Shown: one piece after another, positions 9,543-19,500 of the stretch | Layout of the letters: each line of letters starts with the position of its first letter | Numbering within the stretch: position 1 is the first letter of the stretch | Assembly: GCA_015056015.1 (NCBI GenBank) | Contig: SVHD01000016.1 | Coordinates: 1 to 48,228, forward strand | From: Clostridiales bacterium | Lineage (GTDB): Bacteria > Bacillota > Clostridia > Christensenellales > Aristaeellaceae | Direction: 5' to 3' | Length of the DNA stretch: 48,228 nucleotides | Program-made: the position numbers and the translations under genes | Notes under the pieces: generated by a model | Told to the model about the DNA's origin: nothing | What the model saw: the letters and a program-made list of their open reading frames with translations, nothing else | Database searches by the model: none

Positions 9543-11249
9543 GTGGAAAAGAAGATTGCTCTCAGCATGCGGGGCGTTACCAAACGCTTTGGCAACGTCG
9601 TCGCCAATCACCAAGTGAATCTGGATGTATACAAGGGGGAAATCCTCGCAATTTTGGGCGAGAACGGCTGCGGAAAAACCACCTTGATGAATATGATTGC
9701 CGGGATCTATTTTCCGGATGAGGGCAAAATTTTCAAGGATGATCAGGAAGTGATTATCCGTTCGCCCAAGGATGCCTTTGCTTTGAAGATCGGCATGATT
9801 CATCAGCATTTCAAGCTGGTGGATCTGTTTACCGCCGCTGAAAATATTGTGCTGGGCGTGGATGAAAAAGGCCAGTACAATTTGAAAAACGTAAATAACC
9901 GGGTTTCTGAAATTGCGCAGAAATACGGATTCCATATTGATCCCCAGAAAAAAATCTATGATATGTCTGTTTCCGAAAAGCAGACCGTGGAAATTATCAA
10001 GGTGCTCTATCGCGGCGCGGATATCCTGATTCTGGATGAACCCACCGCCGTTTTGACGCCCCAGGAAATTGACCGGCTCTTTTCCGTGCTCCGGCGCATG
10101 AAGGAAGACGGAAAATCCATCATCATCATCACCCATAAGCTGCATGAAGTGCTTTCTATTTCCGATCGGGTGGCCATTTTGCGCAAGGGCGAGCATATCG
10201 CCACCGTGGATACCTGCGAGGCCACCGAAAGCAGCCTGACCGAAATGATGGTGGGAAAAAAGGTGACGCTGAATATCGACCGCAGCGAGCCCAAGAATCC
10301 TCAGCCGCGGCTGGAAGTGAAGAATCTCAATTGCGTGGATGCCGAAGGCGTCCAGATGCTCAAGGACGTGAGCTTTACCGCAAACGGCGGCGAAATTCTG
10401 GGCATTGCCGGCATCGCCGGCAGCGGCCAGAAGGAATTGCTGGAGGCCATCGCCGGCTTGCAGCCCCTGACCAGCGGCGAAATAATCTTTACCAATCCCA
10501 AAAAGGATAAGCCGGTTACCTTCTTCCATAAATCCCTGGCCCGGGTCAAGGAGCTGGCCGCCATGGATGCTTTCCATGATGAGAAGGGCAAGGCCGTATC
10601 CTTTGAGGACATGAGCAATGCCGAAATCCGCAAGTGGGTGGAAAGTGGAAATGTGCTTTTCCGGGAAGACGAAATCATCGATCTTCGCCATAAGACCCCC
10701 CTGCAGATCCGCGAATTGGGCGTGCGGCTTTCCTTCGTGCCGGAGGATCGCCTGGGCATGGGCCTGGTTGGCAGCATGGGCATCACCGATAATATGATGC
10801 TGCGCAGCTACCGCAAGGGCCATGCGGGCTTCGTGGACAGGAAAAAGCCCAAGGCCCTGGCTGAGGAAATCATCAGGGAGCTGGAAGTGGTCACCCCCGG
10901 GGTCAATACCCCCGTGCGCCGTCTTTCCGGCGGCAACGTGCAAAAGGTGCTGGTCGGCCGCGAAATCGCCTTTGCGCCCAAGGTACTCATGGCCGCTTAT
11001 CCCGTCCGCGGCCTGGATATCAATTCCTCCTATACCATTTATCATCTGCTCAATAAGCAAAAGGAAAATGGCGTGGCGGTGATCTTCGTGGGCGAGGATC
11101 TGGACGTGCTGCTTTCCCTGTGCGACAGAATTCTGGTTATCAATTCCGGCGCCGTCACCGGCATGGTGGACGCCCGCACGATTACCAAGGAAGAAATCGG
11201 CCTGCTGATGACCCAGACCGATAACGCCCGGAAGGAGGCAGCCCAATGA
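9543..11249 (+). CDS. Nucleoside ABC transporter, fused double ATP-binding protein
   Basis: The ATPase powers uptake by the two permeases encoded next. It has two nucleotide-binding domains in one chain, as in NupO/YufO and simple-sugar importers. Domain 1 has Walker A GENGCGKT (39-46), a divergent signature MSVSEKQ and Walker B LILDEPTA near residue 162. Domain 2 has a degenerate P-loop GIAGSGQKE near 290, as usual for the family, and the signature LSGGNVQK near 460. I start at GTG 9543 because GGAGGG lies at 9531-9536; the upstream in-frame ATG at 9483 falls in the hairpin loop. At 568 residues it exceeds the usual 510, owing to an insert of about 70 residues (roughly 312-386) in domain 2. 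Its stop overlaps the next start (ATGA). Confidence 0.93.
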   Translation: MEKKIALSMRGVTKRFGNVVANHQVNLDVYKGEILAILGENGCGKTTLMNMIAGIYFPDEGKIFKDDQEVIIRSPKDAFALKIGMIHQHFKLVDLFTAAENIVLGVDEKGQYNLKNVNNRVSEIAQKYGFHIDPQKKIYDMSVSEKQTVEIIKVLYRGADILILDEPTAVLTPQEIDRLFSVLRRMKEDGKSIIIITHKLHEVLSISDRVAILRKGEHIATVDTCEATESSLTEMMVGKKVTLNIDRSEPKNPQPRLEVKNLNCVDAEGVQMLKDVSFTANGGEILGIAGIAGSGQKELLEAIAGLQPLTSGEIIFTNPKKDKPVTFFHKSLARVKELAAMDAFHDEKGKAVSFEDMSNAEIRKWVESGNVLFREDEIIDLRHKTPLQIRELGVRLSFVPEDRLGMGLVGSMGITDNMMLRSYRKGHAGFVDRKKPKALAEEIIRELEVVTPGVNTPVRRLSGGNVQKVLVGREIAFAPKVLMAAYPVRGLDINSSYTIYHLLNKQKENGVAVIFVGEDLDVLLSLCDRILVINSGAVTGMVDARTITKEEIGLLMTQTDNARKEAAQ

Positions 11250-12370
11250 GTGAATTGAAAAAGAAAACCGCCCATGAGCCGCTGTTCCATTTGTCCAAGC
11301 GCGCCGCCATTCATCCGGCGAAGGCGCTGGCCATCCGCCTGGCGGCCATTGTGCTGGGCCTGGTGGTATGCGGCCTGGTGGCCTTTGTGCTGATCGACAA
11401 GCTGAATCAGAACCCCGGGAAAATCGACGATTTTTATTATTGCTTCATCAAGGGCTCCTTTACCAGCAAGCGCAAGATTTGGAAATTCCTGAAGAATCTG
11501 GCGATTTTACAGTGCATTTCCCTGGCGGTTACCCCTGCCTTCCGGATGCGCTTCTGGAATATCGGCGCGGAAGGGCAGACGCTGATGGGCGTGCTGGGCG
11601 CCATTGCCGTGGCCTTCTATCTGGGCGGCCAGATTCCCGAATGGCTGCTGCTGGTGCTGATGCTGTTTGCGGCGCTTGTGTGCAGCGCCATCTGGGCCGT
11701 GATTCCCGCGCTTTTCAAGGCCAAGTGGAATACCAATGAAACCCTCTTTACCCTGATGATGAATTATGTGGCCAGCTTCGTGGTCAGCTATTTCCTGATC
11801 ATTTGGGTGCCCAGCGGATCTTCCTCTCTGGGCAAGCTGAAATTTGGCAAGCTGCCTTCCTTCGGCCATGATTATCTGGTAATCATCCTGATTGTGCTGG
11901 CGCTGACGATTTTCCTCTACGTCTATCTCAAGTACAGCAAGCAGGGCTATGAAATTTCCGTTGTGGGCGAAAGCGTGCGCACTGCCCAGTACAGCGGCAT
12001 TAACGTGAAAAAGGTCATCATCCGCACCATGATCGTCAGCGGCCTGCTCTGCGGCCTGACGGGCTATCTGATCGGCGCGGGCCTGGATCAATCCGTAACC
12101 ACCGGTTCCGTGGGCGGCCAAGGCTTTACCGCCATCATGGTTTCCTGGCTGGCCAATTTCAATCCTCTGGTGATGCTGGTTTCCTCCGGGCTGATTGCCC
12201 TGCTGAATCAGGGCGCATCCCAGATTTCCCAGGATTTCAACGTCAGCGGCGCCATGCCGGACGTCATCGTGGGGATCATCCTCTTCTTCATCATCGGCTG
12301 CGAATTTTTCATCAATTATCAGATCATCTTCCGTAAGAAGAGCCATGGGGCGAAGGAGGGCGTCAAATGA
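11246..12370 (+). CDS. Nucleoside ABC transporter permease, NupP/YufP type
   Basis: This is the first of two membrane components of the purine nucleoside importer, 374 residues with about ten hydrophobic segments. The conserved block FWNIGAEGQTLMGVLGA matches the BMP-associated permease family, as does GESVRTAQYSGINVKK in the cytoplasmic loop and GGQGFTAIMVSWLANFNPL in the last third. The N-terminal 25 residues are polar and basic. The ATG overlaps the stop of the ATPase gene by 4 bp, and its own stop overlaps the next permease in the same way, so the three genes are translationally coupled. The partners make a heterodimeric channel in the known relatives. Confidence 0.93.
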   Translation: MSELKKKTAHEPLFHLSKRAAIHPAKALAIRLAAIVLGLVVCGLVAFVLIDKLNQNPGKIDDFYYCFIKGSFTSKRKIWKFLKNLAILQCISLAVTPAFRMRFWNIGAEGQTLMGVLGAIAVAFYLGGQIPEWLLLVLMLFAALVCSAIWAVIPALFKAKWNTNETLFTLMMNYVASFVVSYFLIIWVPSGSSSLGKLKFGKLPSFGHDYLVIILIVLALTIFLYVYLKYSKQGYEISVVGESVRTAQYSGINVKKVIIRTMIVSGLLCGLTGYLIGAGLDQSVTTGSVGGQGFTAIMVSWLANFNPLVMLVSSGLIALLNQGASQISQDFNVSGAMPDVIVGIILFFIIGCEFFINYQIIFRKKSHGAKEGVK

Positions 12371-13320
12371 ATATCTGGCTGAATTTCCTGATTGACTCTC
12401 TGGCTTTCGGTACCACGTTCATGTATGGCTCCACCGGTGAAATCCTCACGGAAAAGGCGGGCCATCTGAACCTGGGCATTCCCGGCGTCATGTGCATGGG
12501 CGGTGCAGGCGGCGTGCTGATTCTGAATCTGATCGGCAAATCCGGCCTGCCCGGCTTCCTGATTGTGATCCTGGGCATTCTGGGCTCCATTGCCCTTTCC
12601 ATGCTGATGGGCCTGATTTACAGCTTCCTGACGGTAACGATGCGGGCGAATCAGAATGTGACCGGTCTGGCGCTGACCACCTTTGGCGTGGGCCTGATGA
12701 AGGTAATCATGAGCAAGATGGATCCCACCGTGTATCTGGTGGGCCCCAAGGCGCTGTATCGCTGGCCCTTCGCGGGGCGCACCGATGCGCTGCAATACTT
12801 GGGCGTGCTCTTTTTCCTGGGCATTTTCATCGCCATTTTCTCTTCCTTCGTGCTGTATCGCACCAAGATTGGCCTGCATCTGCGGGCCGTGGGCGAAAAC
12901 CCCGGCACGGCGGACGCCGTGGGCATCAACGTAACCTGGTATAAATACGCGGCCACCTGCATCGGCAGCGGCATCGCGGGCCTGGGCGGATTCTATTATA
13001 TCATCGATTACATGGCTTCCCAGGAAGCCTATCTGAGCCTGGAGGCCTTTGGCTGGCTTTCCATCGCGCTGGTTATTTTCGCCCTGTGGCGTCCGCATAT
13101 GACCATCATCGGCTCCACCGTATTCGGTTTCCTCTTCAGCTGCTCCAGCTTCATTGCCAATATTGAAGGGATCACGGTGACCATGGCTGCCAAGCCCCTG
13201 CTGAAGATGCTGCCCTATGTGGTTACCATCCTGGTGCTGGTGGTGACCAGCATGCGCAATAAGCGGGAAAATCAGCCCCCTCAGCATCTGGGCCTGCCCT
13301 ATTTCCGGGAAGAGCGCTAA
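12367..13320 (+). CDS. Nucleoside ABC transporter permease, NupQ/YufQ type
   Basis: This is the second membrane component, 317 residues and the last gene of the operon. The family motif near the N-terminus is YGSTGEILTEKAGHLNLGIP; later blocks are RTKIGLHLRAVGENPGTADA and GIAGLGGFYYI. In its partner the corresponding motif is NIGAEGQ, which tells the two permease types apart. Eight or more hydrophobic segments are visible. The ATG overlaps the stop of the preceding gene (ATGA). A clear terminator follows 23 bp after the stop, closing the operon xpt, binding protein, ATPase, permease, permease. Confidence 0.93.
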   Translation: MNIWLNFLIDSLAFGTTFMYGSTGEILTEKAGHLNLGIPGVMCMGGAGGVLILNLIGKSGLPGFLIVILGILGSIALSMLMGLIYSFLTVTMRANQNVTGLALTTFGVGLMKVIMSKMDPTVYLVGPKALYRWPFAGRTDALQYLGVLFFLGIFIAIFSSFVLYRTKIGLHLRAVGENPGTADAVGINVTWYKYAATCIGSGIAGLGGFYYIIDYMASQEAYLSLEAFGWLSIALVIFALWRPHMTIIGSTVFGFLFSCSSFIANIEGITVTMAAKPLLKMLPYVVTILVLVVTSMRNKRENQPPQHLGLPYFREER

Positions 13321-13343
13321 AGATCAAATCTGTAGTAAAAAAG

Positions 13344-13374
13344 GGTTTTCAGCTTTTGCTGAAAACCTTTTTTT
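13344..13374 (+). terminator. Intrinsic terminator of the nucleoside operon
   Basis: GGTTTTCAGC pairs with GCTGAAAACC around TTTT, followed by seven T. Confidence 0.9.
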
Positions 13375-13417
13375 CATTTCCATCATAGGATGATGATGTG
13401 AAAGGAGGGGAGAAGAA

Positions 13418-13669
13418 ATGAATATTCTTCTTTGGCTTATTTTGGGCGCCCTGGCGGGATGGCTGGCAGGGCTGATTATGGGAAGCGATGGGCGCAATTG
13501 GCTGGTAAATATCCTGATCGGTGTGCTGGGCGCGGCCATCGGCGGCTTTGTGGCTTCGCTGCTGGGCCTGGGCGGCGTTACGGGCTTTAATCTTTACAGC
13601 CTGCTCATTGCCGTGGCCGGCGCCTGCCTGCTGCTGGGGGTATATAATCTTTTGCGGCGGCATTTATAA
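13418..13669 (+). CDS. GlsB/YeaQ/YmgE family membrane protein
   Basis: This is a small hydrophobic protein of 83 residues from the transglycosylase-associated (GlsB/YeaQ/YmgE) family, usually induced by general stress; its exact function is unknown. Three membrane segments are visible: 3-22, 28-50 and 58-77. The family pattern LGALAGWLAGLIM, then NWLVNILIGVLGAAIGGF, is clear. The AAAGGAGGGG box at 13401-13410 stands 8 bp before the ATG. The gene lies between two terminators and is probably transcribed alone. Confidence 0.9.
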   Translation: MNILLWLILGALAGWLAGLIMGSDGRNWLVNILIGVLGAAIGGFVASLLGLGGVTGFNLYSLLIAVAGACLLLGVYNLLRRHL

Positions 13670-13682
13670 AGCAGAATCAAAG

Positions 13683-13712
13683 CGGCGCAGCGAGTTGCTG
13701 CGCCGTCTTGCT
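13683..13712 (+). terminator. Probable terminator of the GlsB-type gene
   Basis: CGGCGCAGC pairs perfectly with GCTGCGCCG around a 5-nt loop. The following tract is only partly T (TCTTGCTTG), so strength is uncertain. Confidence 0.6.
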
Positions 13713-13785
13713 TGATGTTTTTACAGGGTATCCGTAATGCCGGTGGGGGATTCTGTTTCTTGCCGGTATTTTCCGCTGTCATTCC

Positions 13786-13814
13786 TTTCCATCCATCCGC
13801 TGCTGTGCTATAAT
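13786..13814 (+). promoter_or_regulatory. Promoter of the oxidoreductase-aldolase pair
   Basis: TTTCCA and a perfect TATAAT are 17 bp apart. The GTG start codon is only 25 bp after the -10 box, so the leader is very short. Confidence 0.65.
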
Positions 13815-13839
13815 ACAAGGGATAAGCGGAGGTGATCCT

Positions 13840-14901
13840 GTGAGCATCAATCAACCGGTGGTCAAGCCGGGAGAATTTGTGTTTTCCGTAACCGGCCTGG
13901 AGCATGTGCATATCTACAGCATGTGCAGCGCGCTGATTCAGGCGGGGGCGCAGCTGAAAAGCATATATGAGCCGGATGAAAAGAAACGTTCGGCATTTTT
14001 GCAGAAGTTTCCCCAGGCGATGCCTGTTTCTTCCGAGGCGGAATTGCTTTCCGATCCCGGGGTGCATATGATTGCGGCGGCGGCCATTCCCTGCCAGCGC
14101 GGAGATCTGGGCATCCGGGTGATGGCAGCGGGGAAGGATTATTTTACCGATAAGGGCCCCTTTACCACCCTGGAGCAATTGGAAAGGGCCAGGGCGACCG
14201 TGAAAAAGACCGGACGGAAATACATGGTCTATTATTCCGAGCGGCTGCATAATGAAGGGGCCGTGCTGGCGGGAGAAATGATTGCCCAGGGGGAAATTGG
14301 CGACGTCATTCAGGTGACGGGCTTTGGCCCCCATCGGCTGGGCACCGCCCCCAGACCGGATTGGTTTTACCAAAAGGCTCAGTACGGCGGGATCCTTTGC
14401 GATATTGCCAGCCATCAGATTGAGCAGTATCTCTATTATGCCGGGGAAGAGGATGCCGCGGTAACCATGAGCCGGGTGGGCAATTATGCCCATCCCCAGT
14501 ATCCGGAGCTGGAGGATTTCGGCGATTGCGCCCTGACTGGCAAAAAAGGCACCACCAATTATTTCCGGGTGGATTGGTTCACCCCCGATGGCCTGCGCAC
14601 CTGGGGCGATGGGCGAACCTTCATCCTGGGCACGAAAGGCACCATCGAAATCCGGAAATACATCAATCTTGCCGCTGAAAAAACCGGGGGCAATCATGTA
14701 TTCCTGGTCAATGGCAAGGGGGAAAAATACTGGGACGCCACCGGCATGACGGGCCATCCCTTCTTTGGGCAATTGATTCTGGATTGCCTGAACCGCACGG
14801 AAAATGCCATGCCCCAGCGCCATGCCTTCAAGGCAGCGGAATTGGGCTTGCTTGCCCAGGAAAAGGCCCTGCGTCTTTCCCGGGATGAAATCAAATTTTA
14901 A
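13840..14901 (+). CDS. Gfo/Idh/MocA family oxidoreductase
   Basis: The 353-residue protein matches NAD(P)-dependent dehydrogenases of the Gfo/Idh/MocA family, which act on sugars, inositols and related compounds. The N-terminal half resembles the Rossmann domain (EHVHIYSMCSALIQAGAQLK, YEPDEKKRSAF), with AGKDYFTDKGPFTT at the place of the usual EKP motif, so the catalytic lysine is kept in an altered setting. The C-terminal half holds YGGILCDIASHQIEQYLYYA, where Asp and His of the family active site stand. The classic GxGxxG is not evident, so cofactor use is uncertain. A GTG start at 13840 has GGAGGTG at 13828-13834. The next gene starts 14 bp after the stop. The substrate cannot be named. 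Confidence 0.85.
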   Translation: MSINQPVVKPGEFVFSVTGLEHVHIYSMCSALIQAGAQLKSIYEPDEKKRSAFLQKFPQAMPVSSEAELLSDPGVHMIAAAAIPCQRGDLGIRVMAAGKDYFTDKGPFTTLEQLERARATVKKTGRKYMVYYSERLHNEGAVLAGEMIAQGEIGDVIQVTGFGPHRLGTAPRPDWFYQKAQYGGILCDIASHQIEQYLYYAGEEDAAVTMSRVGNYAHPQYPELEDFGDCALTGKKGTTNYFRVDWFTPDGLRTWGDGRTFILGTKGTIEIRKYINLAAEKTGGNHVFLVNGKGEKYWDATGMTGHPFFGQLILDCLNRTENAMPQRHAFKAAELGLLAQEKALRLSRDEIKF

Positions 14902-14915
14902 AGGAGAAAAATACC

Positions 14916-15944
14916 ATGCTGGCTTTTGAAAATGACTATTCGGAAGGCGCTCACGAGAAAATTCTGCAAAGACTGATGGAAACCAACCGGGTGCAGCAGC
15001 CCGGCTATGGCAATGATGAATACAGCCAAAGCGCCAAGGAAAAAATCCGGGCGGCCTGCCAATGCCCCAATGCGGATATTTATTTCTTGGTGGGCGGCAC
15101 CCAGACCAATGCCCTGACCATCGCCGCCTATCTGGGCCCGGCGGAGGGCGTGGTATCCGTGCAGACGGGGCATGTGAATCTGCATGAAGCGGGGGCCATC
15201 GAATATACCGGGCATAAAGTGATGCCCCTGCCTGCCCATGACGGGAAAATGGACGCCGGCGAACTGGAAATCATGCTCCGGGATTTCTATGCCGATCCTA
15301 CCTATCCCCATATGGTGCATCCCGGCATGGTGTATATTTCCCATCCCACGGAATACGGCACCCTCTACACCAAAGCGGAATTGCAGGCCCTTTCCGCCGT
15401 TTGCCGGAAATATCAGATTCCCCTGTTCCTGGATGGCGCCCGGCTGGGCTATGGCCTGATGAGCGTGGGCACCGATGTGACGCTGCCTGTGATCGCGGCT
15501 TATTGCGACGCCTTTTACATCGGCGGCACCAAGGTGGGCGCCCTGTGCGGCGAAGCGCTGGTGTTCCCCCGGAATAATGCGCCCAAGCGCTTTTTCACCC
15601 AGGTGAAGATGCATGGCGCGCTGGTGGCCAAGGGCCGGCTGGTGGGATTGCAGTTTGATACCCTCTTTACCGATGATCTCTATCTGGAAATCAGCCGCCA
15701 TGCCATCGAAATGGCCCAGTATATGAAAAAGGGTATCGCCCAGCGGGGATACCAATTCCATCTGGATTCCCCCACCAATCAGCAGTTTGTGGTGCTGGAT
15801 AATGAAAAAATGAAGAAGCTGGAAAAGCAGGTGCGCTTCTCCTTCTGGGAAAAGGTGGATGATGATCATTCCGTGGTTCGCTTTGCCACCAGCTGGGCCA
15901 CCCGCAAGGAAGACGTGGACGAACTGTTTAAACTGCTGGATTAA
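14916..15944 (+). CDS. ltaE: Low-specificity L-threonine aldolase-like PLP enzyme
   Basis: The 342-residue protein is from the beta-eliminating lyase fold that contains threonine aldolase, which cleaves threonine or allo-threonine to glycine and acetaldehyde. The pyridoxal-phosphate lysine is K206 in GGTKVGAL; the upstream LFLDGARLGYG holds the cofactor-binding Asp. FLVGGTQTNALTIAAYLG and QTGHVNLHEAGAIE are further conserved parts. GAGAAA-type spacing gives a normal start at ATG 14916 (AAAGGAG at 14900-14906). It lies 14 bp behind the oxidoreductase gene and is probably cotranscribed. About 15 bp after the stop begins a large hairpin element that may also end transcription. Other enzymes of the same fold act on different beta-hydroxy amino acids, so the substrate is inferred. 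Confidence 0.85.
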   Translation: MLAFENDYSEGAHEKILQRLMETNRVQQPGYGNDEYSQSAKEKIRAACQCPNADIYFLVGGTQTNALTIAAYLGPAEGVVSVQTGHVNLHEAGAIEYTGHKVMPLPAHDGKMDAGELEIMLRDFYADPTYPHMVHPGMVYISHPTEYGTLYTKAELQALSAVCRKYQIPLFLDGARLGYGLMSVGTDVTLPVIAAYCDAFYIGGTKVGALCGEALVFPRNNAPKRFFTQVKMHGALVAKGRLVGLQFDTLFTDDLYLEISRHAIEMAQYMKKGIAQRGYQFHLDSPTNQQFVVLDNEKMKKLEKQVRFSFWEKVDDDHSVVRFATSWATRKEDVDELFKLLD

Positions 15945-15949
15945 GAATA

Positions 15950-16587
15950 GGGAGATATAGCGGGGAGAGATTCTTTGGGGCCAAAGAATCCCTCCCCGCG
16001 CCCCTCCAAGAAAGCCATACTGGATATTTCTTTTTTTCACTTATCAGCTTGATTCCCAGTAAATCTTTGATGGCGGAGGAATAGAGCAGGGGGCTCCGCG
16101 CCCCCTGAACCCCGCGCCAGAGGAGTTCCTCCTCTGGACTCCGGCTTGCGAACGGGTTGGCAGATTCTGCAATCTTACTTCCGCATGAGACATGAGGAAA
16201 TAATATTTTTTCGCCACGGGCGCAATGAAAGCAGAAAAACGGCACGGGAGAGAATGAATTCTCTCCGTTGCCGTTTTTTTCTGCTTTCCCGGATGCATCG
16301 CATCCGGCAGGGGGCATTCTGCCGCCCGGCCTGTGGCTATCGACACATTCCTGGCGCTTCAGCGGGAAAGAAGTTTGCAGAGAAATTCTGCTTCTTCCGC
16401 AACTGGGGCCAGGGTCAATGACCCTGGTTCGGGGTTTGGGGCTGAATAAGCCCCATAACGTTCCTATCGCTCCACTGGCATTCAAGTTGATTGGAGGAAA
16501 ATAAGTAAAATCCAGAGTTAGTTTTCTTTGGGAGAGCGCGAGAGGGCCTTTCTTTTTTAAAAGAAAGGCCCTCTCGCCGATATTTCT
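15950..16587 (+). repeat. Hairpin-rich intergenic repeat element, copy A
   Basis: This stretch of about 640 bp holds no gene. Its left arm is an 18-bp stem with a 2-nt loop (15961-15998, one mismatch); its right arm is a perfect 18-bp stem (16539-16576). Just inside each hairpin stands the same motif in inverted orientation: CTTTCTTGGAGGGGCGCGG on one side, TTTTCTTTGGGAGAGCGCG on the other, each preceded by ATCCAG. Between the arms lie more palindromes: CCAGAGGAG/CTCCTCTGG near 16122, a long hairpin at 16228-16287 with an internal T7, and CCAGGGTCA/TGACCCTGG near 16410. CACTGGCATTCAAG (16473-16486) recurs in copy C at 42483-42496. It resembles a long-inverted-repeat, non-coding mobile or structural element. 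Confidence 0.75.
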
Positions 16588-16593
16588 CTTTAT

Positions 16594-19500
16594 TCACTCC
16601 AACTGCACAGGGATGGCTTCTTTTTCGCGCAGGCCGAAGATCAGCGCTTCCTTTACCGGGCGGCGGGTAATTTGGGCAAGGGCCCGGGCGTACCACTGGA
16701 TCTGCAGCTCGTATCGGGCGAGCAATTCCTCCCGGGTGGCCCGGTCGGTCTTATAATCCACCAGCACCCAGCCGTCCTCTTCCATAAAGCAAAGATCGAT
16801 CACGCCCTGAATCAGGCTCTGACGATCGCTTTGCAGATTGAACGCCCATTCCCGGTGCACTTCCCGTGCGGCCAGGGCGCGCTTTCCCGTTTCGGACTGG
16901 AAAAAGCCCTTCAGCCAGGGGATACGGATGGCCTCGCGCTCCATGGGGGAGAGCAGGCCCTTTTCCTGCAATTGATTCAGCCCCTCGGCGTAATGATTTT
17001 CCCGGATCTTTTCATAATCGATCAGGCCCAGCACCCGATGGGTGACGGTTCCCCGCTGCACGGGGGAAAGATCCTCATCCCGCAGGAACTGGGGCAGGGG
17101 CGCATCCTCCCGGGGCGCGCGCTTATCCGAGGGCGATTCCCAGTCATCCGTTTCTTCCCGCAGCTTTTTGGCAATGGCGGTGACGGATGTTTTCAGCGGC
17201 GGCTGGGGCGGAATCTGACGCTCCATCCGGGCGGTGACGGCGGGGGAGGCGGGCTGATCGGAAAGGCCGGGCAGGGAAAGCACCAGCGCCGGGGCCGGGG
17301 CATTCAATTCATCTGCCGGCTGCTTTTGCATCTGCCAGACGCTGCCGTTTTCGGCAATGAATTGCCCCTCCCGATAGCCGCCCAGGCCCTCCATCACCCA
17401 ATCCAGCATGCAGGAGGCATTGCCCGCCGCATAGGCAGTGGCGGGGCGATTCCATTTTTCCAGCGCAGCGGAAAGCCGCCGGGGAGAGCCCAGCAGAATC
17501 AGCTTTTCCCGGGCGCGGGTCATGCCTACATAGAGCAGGCGCGCCTCCTCGGCCCGGGCTTCCTTTTCGCTGACGCCCTTTAATGCCTGCAGGGCGCAGG
17601 GCTCCCGGGTGACCCGCTTTTCCCCGTCGATATAGCGAAGGGCCATTCCATACTTGGCATGCAGCTGCAATTCATTTTCCCCGCCCTTGCGGAAGGGCCG
17701 GGCCAATTCCATCAGGAAAACCACGGGGAATTCCAGCCCCTTGGATTTATGCAGGGTCAGGATGCGCACCACATCTTCGTTTTCGCCCAGGGTTTTGGCG
17801 GCCTTGCTGTCATCGCTGCCCCGGAGCCGGCCGGTTTCCCGCAGGAAAGCGCTTAGGCCCTCCTTGGCGGCTTCGCCCTGGGCACGCTCGGCCAGCAGGC
17901 GCAGATTGGCCTGGCGGAGCTCCCCATCCTCCAAAGCGCCGGCGCGCATATATAATCCGCTTTCTTCCAGCACCTGCCAGATCAAGCGATCAACCGGCAC
18001 ATTCATGGCAAGAAAGCGCCATTGCTCCAGCTGATTCCAGGCGGCCCGGGCCTTATCGGCCAGGGCATTTTCCTTTTCCAGCAGGGAAAGGAACGCCCTG
18101 TGAAAGGGCACCCCCGGGGCGCGATCCACCAGACGGATCCGGGCCAATTCCTCTTCCGTAAAGGAAAAACAGGGGCAGCGCAAAGCAGAAAGCAGGGGGA
18201 TATCCTGCAGAGGATTATCGATCACCTGCAATACATTCATCAGATCCACCACTTCGGGCAGATCAAAAAACTGGGCGTCGGCGTCGCTGTAAACGGGAAT
18301 GCCCGCCATCTGCAGCGCCCTTGCAATATAGGGCGCCCGGCCGGAGGCATAGCGTACCAGCAGCGCAATATCCCGGAAGCGCAAGGGCCTTACGCCCTCC
18401 TTTTCCCGGACGGTGGCGGTGCGCATCAATTCTTTGATCCGCTTGGCCACAAAGGCGGCTTCATAGCGGTAGCCCTTGGTCAGCTCCCCTTCTTCGCCTT
18501 CCTCCTCTTCGGCGGCGATCAGGTGAATTTCCACCGGCGCGCCCAGGGGCTGATTGCCGCCGGGGCGCAGCATGGCCGCCTGATCATAGGCAATTTCCGT
18601 TTCCTTTTCCCGCATGGCATGGATGAATACCTGATTGACGGCGGAAAGCACATTGGCGTCGGAACGGAAATTCTGCTGAAGCAGAATTTTGCGGCAGGGG
18701 GCGGATTCCTCCAGGGAATAATCGTGATATTTCTGCAAAAACAGGGTGGGATCGGCCAAGCGGAAGCGATAAATGCTCTGCTTGACGTCACCGACCATAA
18801 AGAGCATATTTTTTGCGCCCGTATGCAGGGCATTCAAAATGGCCTCCTGAATCCCCGATACATCCTGATATTCATCGATAAAAAGGGCGTCAAAGCCGCC
18901 GGCTACCTGGGCGCAGACCTGGGGATCGGACAGGGCCTTCAGGCAAAGATGCTCCAGATCGCTGTAATCCAGATAGTTTTTTTTCTGCTTGAAGGCAAAA
19001 TATTTTTCTTCCATCCGCCGGGTCAATTGGCACAGGGCGCGCAGGGTGGGCAGGGTATGGGCCAATTCCTCCCGGGCCTTTTCCATTTGATCGGGCAGGA
19101 TTTTCCGGGCCTCCTGGATGCGCTTTTTCCATTCCTCCCGGAGCGCTTTATATTGGGCTGCGGCATCCGGATTTTCTTCCGGGGCGGCTTTTTTGGTGCT
19201 GAGCCGCTCAAAGGCGGTTTTTCCGCCGGTGAGGCTGCCTTCATTGGCGGCGGCGATCAATTGATGGGTGAGGGCGGCGTCCTTTTCAAAGGCGGGGGCA
19301 TAGCGCGCGGGCCCGTCCCCCCGATTCAGAATTTTTTCCATTTCGGGCAATAATTCCCGGGCGCCCTCCAATTGGGCGCGGCATAAATCCTGCAGAACGG
19401 GCAGCCATTTTTGGGGATCGGCCTGGGATTCATGGCAGTGGGCCTCCGCCCAATCCCAGGGATTGGCCTGAGAGAGCAGAAATGCATGCAATTGCCCGAT

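Noticed and set aside
16044-16504. Several open frames of 78-100 codons inside repeat copy A
   Set aside because: They cross palindromes, lack ribosome binding sites and show no protein family; copy B has no counterpart of them.
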